DNA of 64,000 bases from an uncultured Chitinophaga sp. (GTDB lineage Bacteria; Bacteroidota; Bacteroidia; Cytophagales; Cyclobacteriaceae), in contig CABHOK010000007.1 of assembly GCA_902168205.1 (NCBI GenBank), positions 186,001 to 250,000 of the forward strand, written 5' to 3'. The translations under genes were made by a program, and so were the position numbers. The notes under the pieces were generated by a model. The model was not told where the DNA came from. It saw only the letters and a list, made by a program, of their open reading frames with translations, and did not search any database. This document shows, in pieces, positions 44,995 to 52,927 of this stretch (positions are counted from its first letter, which is position 1; every line of letters starts with the position of its first letter).

Positions 44995-45489
44995 TCACCC
45001 TCCATTCGTAACTCGTGATTCAAGATCCTCCAGAGCTTCAATTGTTAGAAGGGATATTCCTCTCAACGAACTTTTAATTGTATCAAACGTTATTGGACGA
45101 TAGTCAAAAATGCCAATTAAGTCTATTTCCTTTTTGCTTTTTGGTTCGCCCAAGTGGACACCACCCATCAAGTGTGCAGATGTTTGAATTATTTCCTTGA
45201 CCGAATAGCAATGTTCCCTATAAGCCTTCCATTCTTCTGCCAAAAATTTCTGCAGTGTTAATGCTGGCTGGTCTTCTCTTCGAAACTTTTTTAACGTCAA
45301 ATAAAATTTAAGCTTAAATCTATAACTTGAATTGACTCGGTCTATCAAGCCGTCCAAAAGCAGCAACCGCAGAAGTCCTGAAGCCTTAATCAACTGATAT
45401 CGATTATTGCTATTCGCCTTTTCACGCAAATCCTTAAGCGAAAGGAGAAATAGTTCTTCATACTTATTTAATCGCGTGGTATTCATCAT
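44995..45489 (-). CDS. Unknown protein coupled to an XRE regulator
   Basis: This 164-residue protein has no recognised domain. It has a helical N-terminus (LLSLKDLREKANSNNRY), KFYLTLKKFRRED, and a segment SAHLMGGVHLGEPKSKKEID. It overlaps the stop of the XRE-type gene by 4 bp (45486-45489), so the two probably work as a pair. Regulator-plus-partner pairs of this kind are often defence or toxin-antitoxin modules, but there is no direct evidence. Confidence 0.7.
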   Translation of the reverse strand: MMNTTRLNKYEELFLLSLKDLREKANSNNRYQLIKASGLLRLLLLDGLIDRVNSSYRFKLKFYLTLKKFRREDQPALTLQKFLAEEWKAYREHCYSVKEIIQTSAHLMGGVHLGEPKSKKEIDLIGIFDYRPITFDTIKSSLRGISLLTIEALEDLESRVTNGG

Positions 45490-46115
45490 TTAGAGTTTTC
45501 GTAATTTTTAATTTCTTCCGCGACCTTCGACAAATCTATTTTTATAATGGTTGCGTTATCCTTAGTGTACACTCTTATTATAAGGATGTCAAAAACTAGT
45601 GGTGGCGTATACTGGCCAACTGGTCTTTTAGTCTCTCCACCAAAAACCCAAAGCCCATTTCTTTCTAATTCCTCGATTTTGGTCTGAAATATTTGCACTG
45701 CTTGACCTCGTTCAGCGTACTCAATTTCGTCCCAAAAGTCGCTGTAATCTTGTAGCTGTTGAAAAAAAGCATGAATCATTTCAAGGTATCCAGGGTCGAC
45801 AATAGTAGATTCGAAATCAAAGTCATAACCATGTTTGCCTCCAATCACATCTACGACCTGTTTCCCGAGTTCAAATCTTGTCAAGAACTCTAAGTCAGAG
45901 TATTGTTTTAATATTCCATCCTCCAAGAGCTCTTTAAAATCAAGTTCAAATACTGAGGCCAAAGATTTAATCGTTTCAATTGATGACTTTCCATCTTTTT
46001 CAATTCGTTGAACTGTTCTTAAACTAAGCCCTGAAAGCTCAGCAAGTTGATCTTGTGACCATCCCTGTTTTTCTCTTAAATCCTTTATTTTTTTTGAATT
46101 TGCTGCTGTTTTCAT
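45486..46115 (-). CDS. XRE-family HTH protein
   Basis: This protein of about 209 residues has an N-terminal Cro/C1 helix-turn-helix (LREKQGWSQDQLAELSGLSL then RTVQRIEKDGKSSIETI, about residues 10-50). A C-terminal domain of about 150 residues is unknown (DIIGGKHGYDFDFES-like region and VYTKDNATIIKIDL). ATG 46115 is used rather than a TTG at 46130. The C-terminal domain may bind a ligand or the partner protein. Confidence 0.82.
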   Translation of the reverse strand: MKTAANSKKIKDLREKQGWSQDQLAELSGLSLRTVQRIEKDGKSSIETIKSLASVFELDFKELLEDGILKQYSDLEFLTRFELGKQVVDVIGGKHGYDFDFESTIVDPGYLEMIHAFFQQLQDYSDFWDEIEYAERGQAVQIFQTKIEELERNGLWVFGGETKRPVGQYTPPLVFDILIIRVYTKDNATIIKIDLSKVAEEIKNYENSK

Positions 46116-46205
46116 TCTTATTCGTTTCAAACAAATATCTGCGTAAATAAGCTAAAAGCAGGCGTCAGCATAGCGACAGATATATGACACCACGGTTCCA
46201 AGACA

Positions 46206-46979
46206 TCACATCGAAGTATTCGATTTCTCATAACTCAAAAACAAGTATTCTGTGATTGTCTTTGCCAGATTAACCGTTAAAATTGCATGTCTCTCATCAA
46301 TTCGATATGTGGTTTTTGAGGGGGCACTACCATGCGAATCGCTGTATATATTTCGCAATCCAGAAACTCCATTGACTATACTAAAAACCCCTGAGAGGAT
46401 TTGGCGCAAATATTCATCCTCGTAGTCACCAGGGGACATTTTGAGAATTCCAGATACAGCTTTGTAGAGTTTTATTAGATTCCCGTCATATTCAACCTTT
46501 TCTTTGGTTTTGGATTCAAGAATGAACATGCAAATCGATTCGATTAAGTTCCTGGAGTTTGTTACCGCACCCTCGAAATCCTTCTCAGCAATTCTTGCAT
46601 TGCATTTTTTAATTTGTTCGTGGATATATTCGAAGGAAATTCGTTCCAGTTCTTTAGCCTCCACTAGCTCGATCGTCTCAATATCAAAATCGGGATAGTA
46701 AATGACTTCATTAATTTCCGGCTCATTATCAAGCAATGGATAAACCAGCAATAGGGCCTTGAATATCTCGTTTTTATCCTCCTTAGAAAGCGAATCAATC
46801 TTTTCTTGAATCTTTGGATGAGATTTAATATGGAATGTGCTTAACCGGGAATACCAACGACTCCCAAACGTACTTGACTCTTCAAGAAATGACACAGAAT
46901 GTCTGAGCAATTCAGCTAAATCGTCCCTGCCCTTATACTTTAGTACTTTTCTCAGTTTTTTTATGTCTAGATCCTCCAT
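46206..46979 (-). CDS. Abortive-infection C-terminal (Abi_C) family protein
   Basis: This 257-residue protein has an N-terminal helical region and a C-terminal domain with NSRNLIESICMFILE, LRQILSGVFSIVNGVSGLRN and IYSDSHGSAPSKTTYRID, then helical EYLFLSY. The RN...SDSHG pattern is that of Abi_C, a HEPN-like group linked to phage exclusion. It could cleave RNA when triggered, which is family inference. It sits in the ICE accessory region beside an XRE pair. Confidence 0.82.
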   Translation of the reverse strand: MEDLDIKKLRKVLKYKGRDDLAELLRHSVSFLEESSTFGSRWYSRLSTFHIKSHPKIQEKIDSLSKEDKNEIFKALLLVYPLLDNEPEINEVIYYPDFDIETIELVEAKELERISFEYIHEQIKKCNARIAEKDFEGAVTNSRNLIESICMFILESKTKEKVEYDGNLIKLYKAVSGILKMSPGDYEDEYLRQILSGVFSIVNGVSGLRNIYSDSHGSAPSKTTYRIDERHAILTVNLAKTITEYLFLSYEKSNTSM

Positions 46980-47074
46980 AAGGCAATATTAATATAGCAG
47001 ATGTTGGCATTAAATCACATTCTTTGAGGCTGTGAGTCAACGTCTTGTGACTTTCAATAAGTCGCCAACATAAA

Positions 47075-47121
47075 ACTAATATCATTAGTTATTATATTTG
47101 ACTATAACCTAATAATATTAG
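47075..47121 (+). promoter_or_regulatory. Pair of inverted-repeat operator-like sites
   Basis: Site 1 is ACTAAT-ATC-ATTAGT (47075-47089). Site 2 is CTAATA-A-TATTAG (47109-47121) and ends 2 bp before the ATG at 47124. Their centres are about 33 bp apart, near three helical turns. They share the CTAAT/ATTAG half-site, so one regulator could bind both, and site 2 would cover the start region of the gene. Confidence 0.5.
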
Positions 47122-47123
47122 TT

Positions 47124-47489
47124 ATGAAGTCAGTCAGAATAGCAAGCACGGTAAAACACATTGAAGAGGCAGATCATAACATTACCCTCTTCCGCATTCA
47201 AGAAATCTTGTCAGAGCATCGATCAATGTTGATTACAGGGTTACTCACGGACCTTCCCACATACCTCCAATTTAAGTTTTATACGAAGGTTGACAAAGAA
47301 ATGCAGGGCATTTTGAGGGATAAGCTTTTTGAATTGTCAAACTCAAAAGTCAACCTCGATCGCTACAATGAGATCGTTGAAGAAATTAAAAAGAACAGCA
47401 GCTATCGCGTGCCGTCATCGGAGTTCTTCAAAGAAATAGACCTGTTACTGGACGCACACTTGAATCCAACGCAACTCCAGCTTATGTGA
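47124..47489 (+). CDS. Unknown helical protein
   Basis: This 121-residue protein is predicted helical, with charged residues throughout (KHIEEADHNITLFRIQEIL, DRYNEIVEEIKKNSS). No family was recognised. It begins next to two operator-like repeats and is followed 9 bp later by another small unknown gene, so the two form a small operon. Confidence 0.6.
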   Translation: MKSVRIASTVKHIEEADHNITLFRIQEILSEHRSMLITGLLTDLPTYLQFKFYTKVDKEMQGILRDKLFELSNSKVNLDRYNEIVEEIKKNSSYRVPSSEFFKEIDLLLDAHLNPTQLQLM

Positions 47490-47498
47490 CATTGCCTT

Positions 47499-47789
47499 AT
47501 GACTATATCAGCAATGGCAGAGTTTATTCGAAAGAATAAACCCGGATTGAATTACCCAGGCGTGCATCAATCTACTGACGAAGGAGTCGTTTTACAGTAT
47601 TGCCGACATGAAATGCATGGCGATGTTCACATCAGTGAGAAACATGTATTTGAATGCTGTGAGAAAGCAGCCAGCTTTAAGGAGTTTATTGAATTGAGTC
47701 GACCATTTGCTAAGACTGATACCGAAGCTTGGAAACGGGAATGGAATAAGCCGCCACCAAGAGGCCGAACACGGAGACGCTTCAGATAA
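47499..47789 (+). CDS. Unknown small Cys/His-containing protein
   Basis: This 96-residue protein has CRHEMHGDVHISEKHVFECCE in its middle (a Cys/His group that could bind a metal) and a basic tail (PPPRGRTRRRFR). It is 9 bp downstream of the previous gene. No family was recognised. Confidence 0.55.
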   Translation: MTISAMAEFIRKNKPGLNYPGVHQSTDEGVVLQYCRHEMHGDVHISEKHVFECCEKAASFKEFIELSRPFAKTDTEAWKREWNKPPPRGRTRRRFR

Positions 47790-47870
47790 GCCACCAATTT
47801 TGTATCTTTATTTATCTTTTTAGCCCATCCGTGTTTCTAAACACCTGGATTGGTGGAAAAAGGAATCAAT

Positions 47871-47909
47871 AGCGGAGAGTACTTCGGACGGAAGGGAATC
47901 CGCTTTTTT
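47871..47909 (+). terminator. Possible rho-independent terminator
   Basis: AGCGGA (47871-47876) pairs with TCCGCT (47899-47904), with a 22-nt loop that itself may pair, followed by a T run. It lies 82 bp after the small unknown gene and in front of the beta-propeller gene. The long loop makes it a moderate call. Confidence 0.4.
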
Positions 47910-47936
47910 GTTGACACAACGTGAAAGTCTTTAACC

Positions 47937-48962
47937 ATGAAATTCAATTTTTTAATCGCACTGCTATTTGCTTTCTTATCTGTATCGAATGCCAGTGCGC
48001 AAACAATGCTTGCTCCGGGTGAACAGCCTCAGATTGCTGTAGACAGCAAAGGCATCATCCGATTGGTTTTCGGACAGAAAGATAAAATCCTCTACGCGAC
48101 TTCCACCGACAAAGGCAAGACATTTTCAAAACCGGTCATCGTTGGTGAAGTAGCTAAGATGCATTTGGGAATGACGCGTGGTCCACAACTAGCAAGCTCT
48201 AAAGACTATTCTATTGTCACCGCCATGGACCAACCAGGAAATATCCATTCGTTCCGGCTCACACACAAGACCGGCAAATGGGAAAAGATATCCAACGTAA
48301 ATGATTCCGATGCTTCTGCACCGGAAGGGCTCATGAGTATTGCAGCTGATGACAACAATAATTTCTATGCTGTCTGGCTTGATCTTCGTGAAAATAGAAA
48401 GAACAACATTGCCTTCGCGTCAATGAGAGCGAACTCAAAATGGACAGCAAATAAATTCGCTTACAAATCTTCTGAGGATCATGTATGTGAATGTTGCAAA
48501 CCATCTATCGCGGTGAAGGGAAGTAACGTTGCAATCATGTTTAGGAACTGGTTGAAAGGATCACGTGATTTATACCTAGTCAATTCATCAAATAGTGGTC
48601 AAAGTTTTTCAGAAGCGCAGAAGCTTGGAAAAGGAACGTGGCCGTTAAAGGGATGTCCAATGGATGGCGGTGGATTGTACGTAGACTCCAAAGGTGAAAT
48701 TCATACTGCATGGCAGCGCGATGGGCAAATATATTATGCGAAGCCAGGTGAACAGGAACAAAAAATTGGTGATGGACGCCATGTTGGAATGGACGGAAAT
48801 TTGGTCACGTGGGAATCTGGATCGGATCTCATAGTCAAACCCATTAACGATGAAAAGCGAAATATTGGTGAGGGCACTGCGCTGAAGGTGGTTGAATTCA
48901 ATGACAAGTCCATACTGGCGATTTGGGAGAAGGATGATCAGATATTGTTCAAGAAGTTATAG
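47937..48962 (+). CDS. Secreted sialidase-like beta-propeller (BNR/Asp-box) protein
   Basis: This 341-residue protein has a signal peptide ending SNASAQ, then repeated propeller blades with Asp-box-like motifs (STDKGKTF, NSGQSF) and IAVDSKGIIRLVF, IAADDNNNFYAVW, YVDSKGEIHTAW at blade starts. A Cys cluster HVCECCKPS lies near residue 182 and KGCPMDGGG near 240. Catalytic sialidase residues are not evident. The Cys cluster and nearby metal island make a metal-linked role possible but unproven. Confidence 0.82.
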   Translation: MKFNFLIALLFAFLSVSNASAQTMLAPGEQPQIAVDSKGIIRLVFGQKDKILYATSTDKGKTFSKPVIVGEVAKMHLGMTRGPQLASSKDYSIVTAMDQPGNIHSFRLTHKTGKWEKISNVNDSDASAPEGLMSIAADDNNNFYAVWLDLRENRKNNIAFASMRANSKWTANKFAYKSSEDHVCECCKPSIAVKGSNVAIMFRNWLKGSRDLYLVNSSNSGQSFSEAQKLGKGTWPLKGCPMDGGGLYVDSKGEIHTAWQRDGQIYYAKPGEQEQKIGDGRHVGMDGNLVTWESGSDLIVKPINDEKRNIGEGTALKVVEFNDKSILAIWEKDDQILFKKL

Positions 48963-48989
48963 CTAAAGGGTGTTGTTACCCTTTAGCTA
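48960..48989. terminator. Bidirectional terminator hairpin between convergent genes
   Basis: A perfect 12-bp inverted repeat (TAGCTAAAGGGT / ACCCTTTAGCTA) with a 6-nt loop overlaps the stop codon of the beta-propeller gene and lies 10 bp before the end of the convergent ArdC gene. It has no long T run but its position suits termination on both strands. Confidence 0.75.
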
Positions 48990-48999
48990 TTGATATTGT

Positions 49000-49878
49000 T
49001 TAATCCTGCAGAACAGGTTCTTCTACCCTATTCATAATAAAATCAGTTGCCTTCTGTGCCAGCGCTGATGCCCTGACGAAAGCTTTGTTATCTTCTCTCA
49101 ACATGTGAGTTAATCGTTCAACCCAGAACTGGATGTAAGCTGCACTGTTGTCTATCGTGTTGTTTGATATTCGAGCTTCCGCACACAGAAAGCATGTTGC
49201 AATCTCTGCAACCAGTTCTTCTTTGCAGTAATCCCTTGAACCGTAAACTGCAGGCTTCATGCAAGTGTCACGATTAAGTCTTGATGTGTGGCCGGTGCTG
49301 TGAGCGAGTTCGTGGAATAGCGTGGCGTAGTATTCATCTGACAGTATGAAATTATCTCGGTTAGGAACCTTCACTCGGTCTTCCATCCAGTTGTAATGAG
49401 GTTGATCACCTCCATGCTCAATCACGGGGCTTGATGGCATATCGTTGATGATGGTCTCACACATTTCAATAGAATCATTGACATACTTGGTCGGAAGTTT
49501 GAGCTTCACTCCTCCTACACAATCGACGTTGAAGACGTTGTAATATCTGAGAAAAGGAATACGTTTGATCTTTTCTTCTTCCGAGAATTCCAACGTCTTC
49601 CAGTAAATGACCTCAATACTCTTCGAACCTTTCTTGATGTATCCACCAAGTTCTTTCACTTGAAGGAATGTTAGGAACAAAGGATATTCAAATTCTGTGT
49701 TGTTCAAGATTAATGCATTGATTCCTCTGTAAGGTTTCTTGCTTACATAATTTCTTGCCGGACCGAAATCATTCCAGGTCTGTTTCCAGGGCATCTTTCC
49801 ATTCTGAAGTTTGTTCATGATCATGTCATTGATCACGTCATACATGTTTTTTCTTTCGCTTGTTGATTTCATACCCAT
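49000..49878 (-). CDS. ArdC-like antirestriction protein with zincin-like domain
   Basis: This 292-residue protein has an N-terminal ssDNA-binding-like domain (GKMPWKQTWN, SKKPYRGINAL, GSKSIEVIYWK) and a C-terminal metallopeptidase domain with HELAHSTGH (about residue 189) and a downstream KEELVAEIATCFLC Glu. This is the ArdC N-terminal/polyvalent metallopeptidase pair found on conjugative plasmids and ICEs. It protects incoming DNA from restriction in the family. It lies at the edge of the transfer region. Confidence 0.92.
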   Translation of the reverse strand: MGMKSTSERKNMYDVINDMIMNKLQNGKMPWKQTWNDFGPARNYVSKKPYRGINALILNNTEFEYPLFLTFLQVKELGGYIKKGSKSIEVIYWKTLEFSEEEKIKRIPFLRYYNVFNVDCVGGVKLKLPTKYVNDSIEMCETIINDMPSSPVIEHGGDQPHYNWMEDRVKVPNRDNFILSDEYYATLFHELAHSTGHTSRLNRDTCMKPAVYGSRDYCKEELVAEIATCFLCAEARISNNTIDNSAAYIQFWVERLTHMLREDNKAFVRASALAQKATDFIMNRVEEPVLQD

Positions 49879-50320
49879 CTTGTTTAAGTGAAACTTTGAT
49901 TTTAGATGGCCATGTCCCCGGGCTTATTCCGGAAAACAAAAGAGAACTCCGCTGACACAAGCTTGCGCCAAAAGGAAAAGGAATATCAATGGGGGTTCCT
50001 GGAATGACAGCAGGAATGCAAGGGGGAAACCGTTTATATGCCGGAAGCTTTTGGCATCAAGTCCGGAAAAAGCCCGAACTTTGGTCGGATAAAAGCAATG
50101 AGTTGCGTCTTGGGTATGTGTCACCTGAATAATGCCTCTTTGAATGGACGCTGATAGCTAATTTTTTTTAACTTAGTATTAGTGTTGATTTCCTAGCCTA
50201 CCTCGATCCACGCTTGTACGCAGATCAATAGCCCATCTGGAATCCAGCCAAAAGATTTGATTTGCAGTCAGACCTGCATGTCGAATTAATTCTATTTACT
50301 TCCAATACACGTTTTTCGTT
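49879..50320. other. Gene-free 442-bp region holding a second structured element
   Basis: The region separates the divergent ArdC and ATPase genes. Its left part holds the structured element at 49927-50068. The rest, to 50320, is AT-rich with no convincing gene and should contain the promoters of both genes. A 66-codon - strand frame inside it was rejected. No repeat array or origin motif was recognised. Confidence 0.6.
49927..50068 (-). other. Structured repeat element upstream of ArdC gene (copy 2)
   Basis: Inverted repeats: TTCCGGA (49927-49933) with TCCGGAA (50062-50068), GCCAAAAG (49967-49974) with CTTTTGGC (50048-50055), and TTCCTG (49996-50001) with CAGGAA (50011-50016). Relative to copy 1 the arm changes from GTCAAAAG/CTTTTGAC to GCCAAAAG/CTTTTGGC, so both sides of one base pair changed and pairing is kept. 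CCGTTTATATGCCG matches CCGTTTATGCCG of copy 1. Confidence 0.6.
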
Positions 50321-52087
50321 ATGAACATCAGCAAAATTGAAATAACTAATGTCAAAGGAATCAGCCATGCAGTTTTTGACCTTGATCTTACTCCAAACAA
50401 GCCAAATATAATGGTTGCCCCAAATGGATTTGGCAAAAGTTCCTTTACAACAGCATTCGAGTCACTAAGACAAAGCAGAATAGAACTCGACTCAAAAAGC
50501 TACCATCGGAATAATCAAGACCATAGGCCCGCGCTGACCATTACTTTGAGCAATGGCGTAACTTTGACCGCTGACGATAACTCGAACGCTATCTCCGAGT
50601 ATTTTGACATCTTCGTTATAAATAATCAAACAGAGCCGAAATCAATTGTTCAACGATTTGGTGGTCGAACTTTCGCAAAAACATCTCTAGACATTCTTCC
50701 TACAACATTAGTTCAAACCATACCAAAACGCGTAGATTTTGATTATTCCTCAGGCAACATGAAATCCACGTTTGGTACCAACGGAGGCAAAATACTGGTC
50801 AATATTTCGAGTCTATTTTCGTGCGCCCAATTATTTCAAAGGATTGAGGAAAACATTGACTTTTCACGATTCGAGTTGAAGGCCTTTCAAGGAGCAATGA
50901 CCGGTGCATTGGCTACCATCAACGAGCAATCAGGAAAGGGTAAAGATGTAAAGACCTGGTGCGAAGAAAACGCATTGCCAATATTTCAAGGATTAGACGA
51001 ATTAAAGAAGTTGGCAAATATCATTCAGTCTTTCGGATTTACTGAAACCCAAACTGAGTTAGATTGCTTTTTCGCAGCTTGGCAAATTAATGAGGTTCGC
51101 GAAAAAATGGGTGCCGACTTCCGAAAGGCATGCAAACATTTGTTCTATCTCGACGAAAAAGAGCACTATACTGAAACAATAGATGCATTTAATCCGGTCA
51201 AAGATAGATTTGATATTCAACCTCGCGTGGAGGGCAACAGTCTTATCATAAACTGGCCAAAGGCACACGAGATATCAAATGGGCAAAGAGATATATTAAC
51301 ATTTATAGCCCTTCTATTTCGGGCAAGAAGGAACTTCAAAAAGAAGGATTGCATTCTAGTTATTGACGAAATCTTTGATTACATGGATGACGCAAATCTA
51401 ATATCGTTTCAATACTACATTTCTACATTCATTGACGGGATGAAAAGGCAAAAGCGTAGAATTTTTCCAATATTATTAACGCATTTAGATCCATTGTTTT
51501 TCAATCACTTTTGTTTTAACGACAACAAAATTAACGTGCATTATCTCAAAACAATTAATATCAAATCGAATCGTCATATTTTGAAGATTATTTACAATCG
51601 AGATGAACCCTCCATTAAAGCAAATGTTGACGCATATTTTTTTCATTTCCATCCAAATATTGACGGCTTGGACTTCAGCGCTGATTTTGCGGCACTCAGA
51701 TTAAACGTAGATTGGGCTAAACCACAGAGCTTTTTGAAGAAAATATTCAGGGAAGTGAGGAGATACCTTTATGAAAATGATGCCTTCGACCCTTTAGCTG
51801 TATGCTTTGGGCTAAGAATTAAGATAGAAGAATTGGTTTATAGCAAAATTCCGGACGCCGAAAACAAGAGAATTTTTATCGAAGAAACTAATGGCACAAA
51901 AAATAAGCTTCATTTCGCCCATGGGATCGGTGTCGATATACCGGAGACCTATTTCTTATTAGCAATCATTTATAATACCTCACTTCACTTATCGGAAGGT
52001 CAAGATGTTTCTCGCCCTTTAGGTTTGAAATTAGAGAATGGAACTATAAAGAAGATGACTAGGAATATTTTCGAAAGAGGTATTTAA
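50321..52087 (+). CDS. Stand-alone ABC-type (SMC/RecF-like) ATPase
   Basis: This 588-residue protein has Walker A VAPNGFGKSSF (about residue 33), a signature-like ISNGQRDIL (about 317) and Walker B CILVIDEIFDYMDD (about 344), followed by a His switch in LLTHLDP. The middle is helical without a long coiled coil. No TOPRIM or nuclease domain is seen at the C-terminus, which has an unknown region of about 180 residues. Such ATPases occur in defence systems, often with a separate effector. No partner gene is adjacent: the next gene is the convergent transfer operon. Confidence 0.82.
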   Translation: MNISKIEITNVKGISHAVFDLDLTPNKPNIMVAPNGFGKSSFTTAFESLRQSRIELDSKSYHRNNQDHRPALTITLSNGVTLTADDNSNAISEYFDIFVINNQTEPKSIVQRFGGRTFAKTSLDILPTTLVQTIPKRVDFDYSSGNMKSTFGTNGGKILVNISSLFSCAQLFQRIEENIDFSRFELKAFQGAMTGALATINEQSGKGKDVKTWCEENALPIFQGLDELKKLANIIQSFGFTETQTELDCFFAAWQINEVREKMGADFRKACKHLFYLDEKEHYTETIDAFNPVKDRFDIQPRVEGNSLIINWPKAHEISNGQRDILTFIALLFRARRNFKKKDCILVIDEIFDYMDDANLISFQYYISTFIDGMKRQKRRIFPILLTHLDPLFFNHFCFNDNKINVHYLKTINIKSNRHILKIIYNRDEPSIKANVDAYFFHFHPNIDGLDFSADFAALRLNVDWAKPQSFLKKIFREVRRYLYENDAFDPLAVCFGLRIKIEELVYSKIPDAENKRIFIEETNGTKNKLHFAHGIGVDIPETYFLLAIIYNTSLHLSEGQDVSRPLGLKLENGTIKKMTRNIFERGI

Positions 52088-52089
52088 AC

Positions 52090-52118
52090 ATAAGGCCCGA
52101 TAAACCGAGCCTTATTTT
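52090..52118. terminator. Terminator between ATPase gene and tra operon
   Basis: A 7-bp stem (ATAAGGC / GCCTTAT) with two further inner GC pairs is followed by TTTT on the + strand. It lies 3 bp after the ATPase stop and 9 bp before the end of the convergent tra operon and may serve both. Confidence 0.7.
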
Positions 52119-52126
52119 AAAACATT

Positions 52127-52927
52127 TTAGATCTTCATCTTTTTTCTAGGTTGTTTTTTTCCACTCGTCAAAGCTTCATCAGGTTCTTCAACTGACGCGC
52201 TCTGCTTCTGTGCTTCCTTTGGCGATGAAACCTCCTTTCCATTATCAACTCTTGGTTCCTTCTTTTCATTCTCCTGGTAGACTTTCTTCAGGTTGGTATC
52301 ATAAATATTGAGCGACTTGAATTGAGGGTTCGCCTCGATGAACATCTTTTCCTCCTTGTCTCCTTTCACAAAAGTTACCTGATGTAGATTACCGCGTTCG
52401 AGAGACTGCGTTAGACGATCACTAGTTGTCTGATCATTGAGCTCTTTGATTGGATGTTTCTTCAACACGTCCTGAAGATTGAAACCGTAGGCTTCGTGGA
52501 TCATTTTGAATTTGTGATTGCCGTGATTGTCTTTTTGATTCCAGTCGATCTGAAGCCACGCGTTGTACTTCTCTCCTTCCTGGTTAGTGAGATCTTTGTT
52601 AACAGATCTTCCATTCAAAAGATTGTATGCCTCTTTAGCAGTTACCCCGCTGTTCTTTTTAATGAAAAATGTCTGCGACTTGTCCTGATCTGCTTTTTCG
52701 CCAGGAAGGGTTGCTGAGTACTTGTTGAAAAAATACATATCAGACTTATCGGACTTGCTAAAGTCAAGCACGTAGTTGACTTTGTCTTTTCCGTATTGAT
52801 TCTCTGTGTGCAGTTGGAATCCATTCTTGCCAGAATTAATTTCCTCCTTAAGCTTGTTGTTCAAGCCCTCACCAAAGCCAAGGTATTTGATACCCTCCTT
52901 CAAAAATTCCAAGTTCTTCGCATTCAT
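52127..52927 (-). CDS. Conserved mobile-element protein (DUF3945/DUF4099-like N-terminus)
   Basis: This 266-residue protein starts NLEFLKEGIKYLGFGEGLNN, a pattern I associate with DUF4099/DUF3945-type proteins of Bacteroidetes ICEs. It has no signal peptide. The tail is long, charged and low in complexity (KEVSSPKEAQKQSASVEEP, then GKKQPRKKMKI), which suggests a disordered region. It overlaps traN by 4 bp and is the last gene of the operon in this window. Function unknown. Confidence 0.65.
   Translation of the reverse strand: MNAKNLEFLKEGIKYLGFGEGLNNKLKEEINSGKNGFQLHTENQYGKDKVNYVLDFSKSDKSDMYFFNKYSATLPGEKADQDKSQTFFIKKNSGVTAKEAYNLLNGRSVNKDLTNQEGEKYNAWLQIDWNQKDNHGNHKFKMIHEAYGFNLQDVLKKHPIKELNDQTTSDRLTQSLERGNLHQVTFVKGDKEEKMFIEANPQFKSLNIYDTNLKKVYQENEKKEPRVDNGKEVSSPKEAQKQSASVEEPDEALTSGKKQPRKKMKI

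Noticed and set aside
49924-50124. 66-codon - strand frame in the ArdC upstream gap
   Set aside because: It reads through the structured element; no homology and hydrophobic run comes from the repeat. Judged non-coding.
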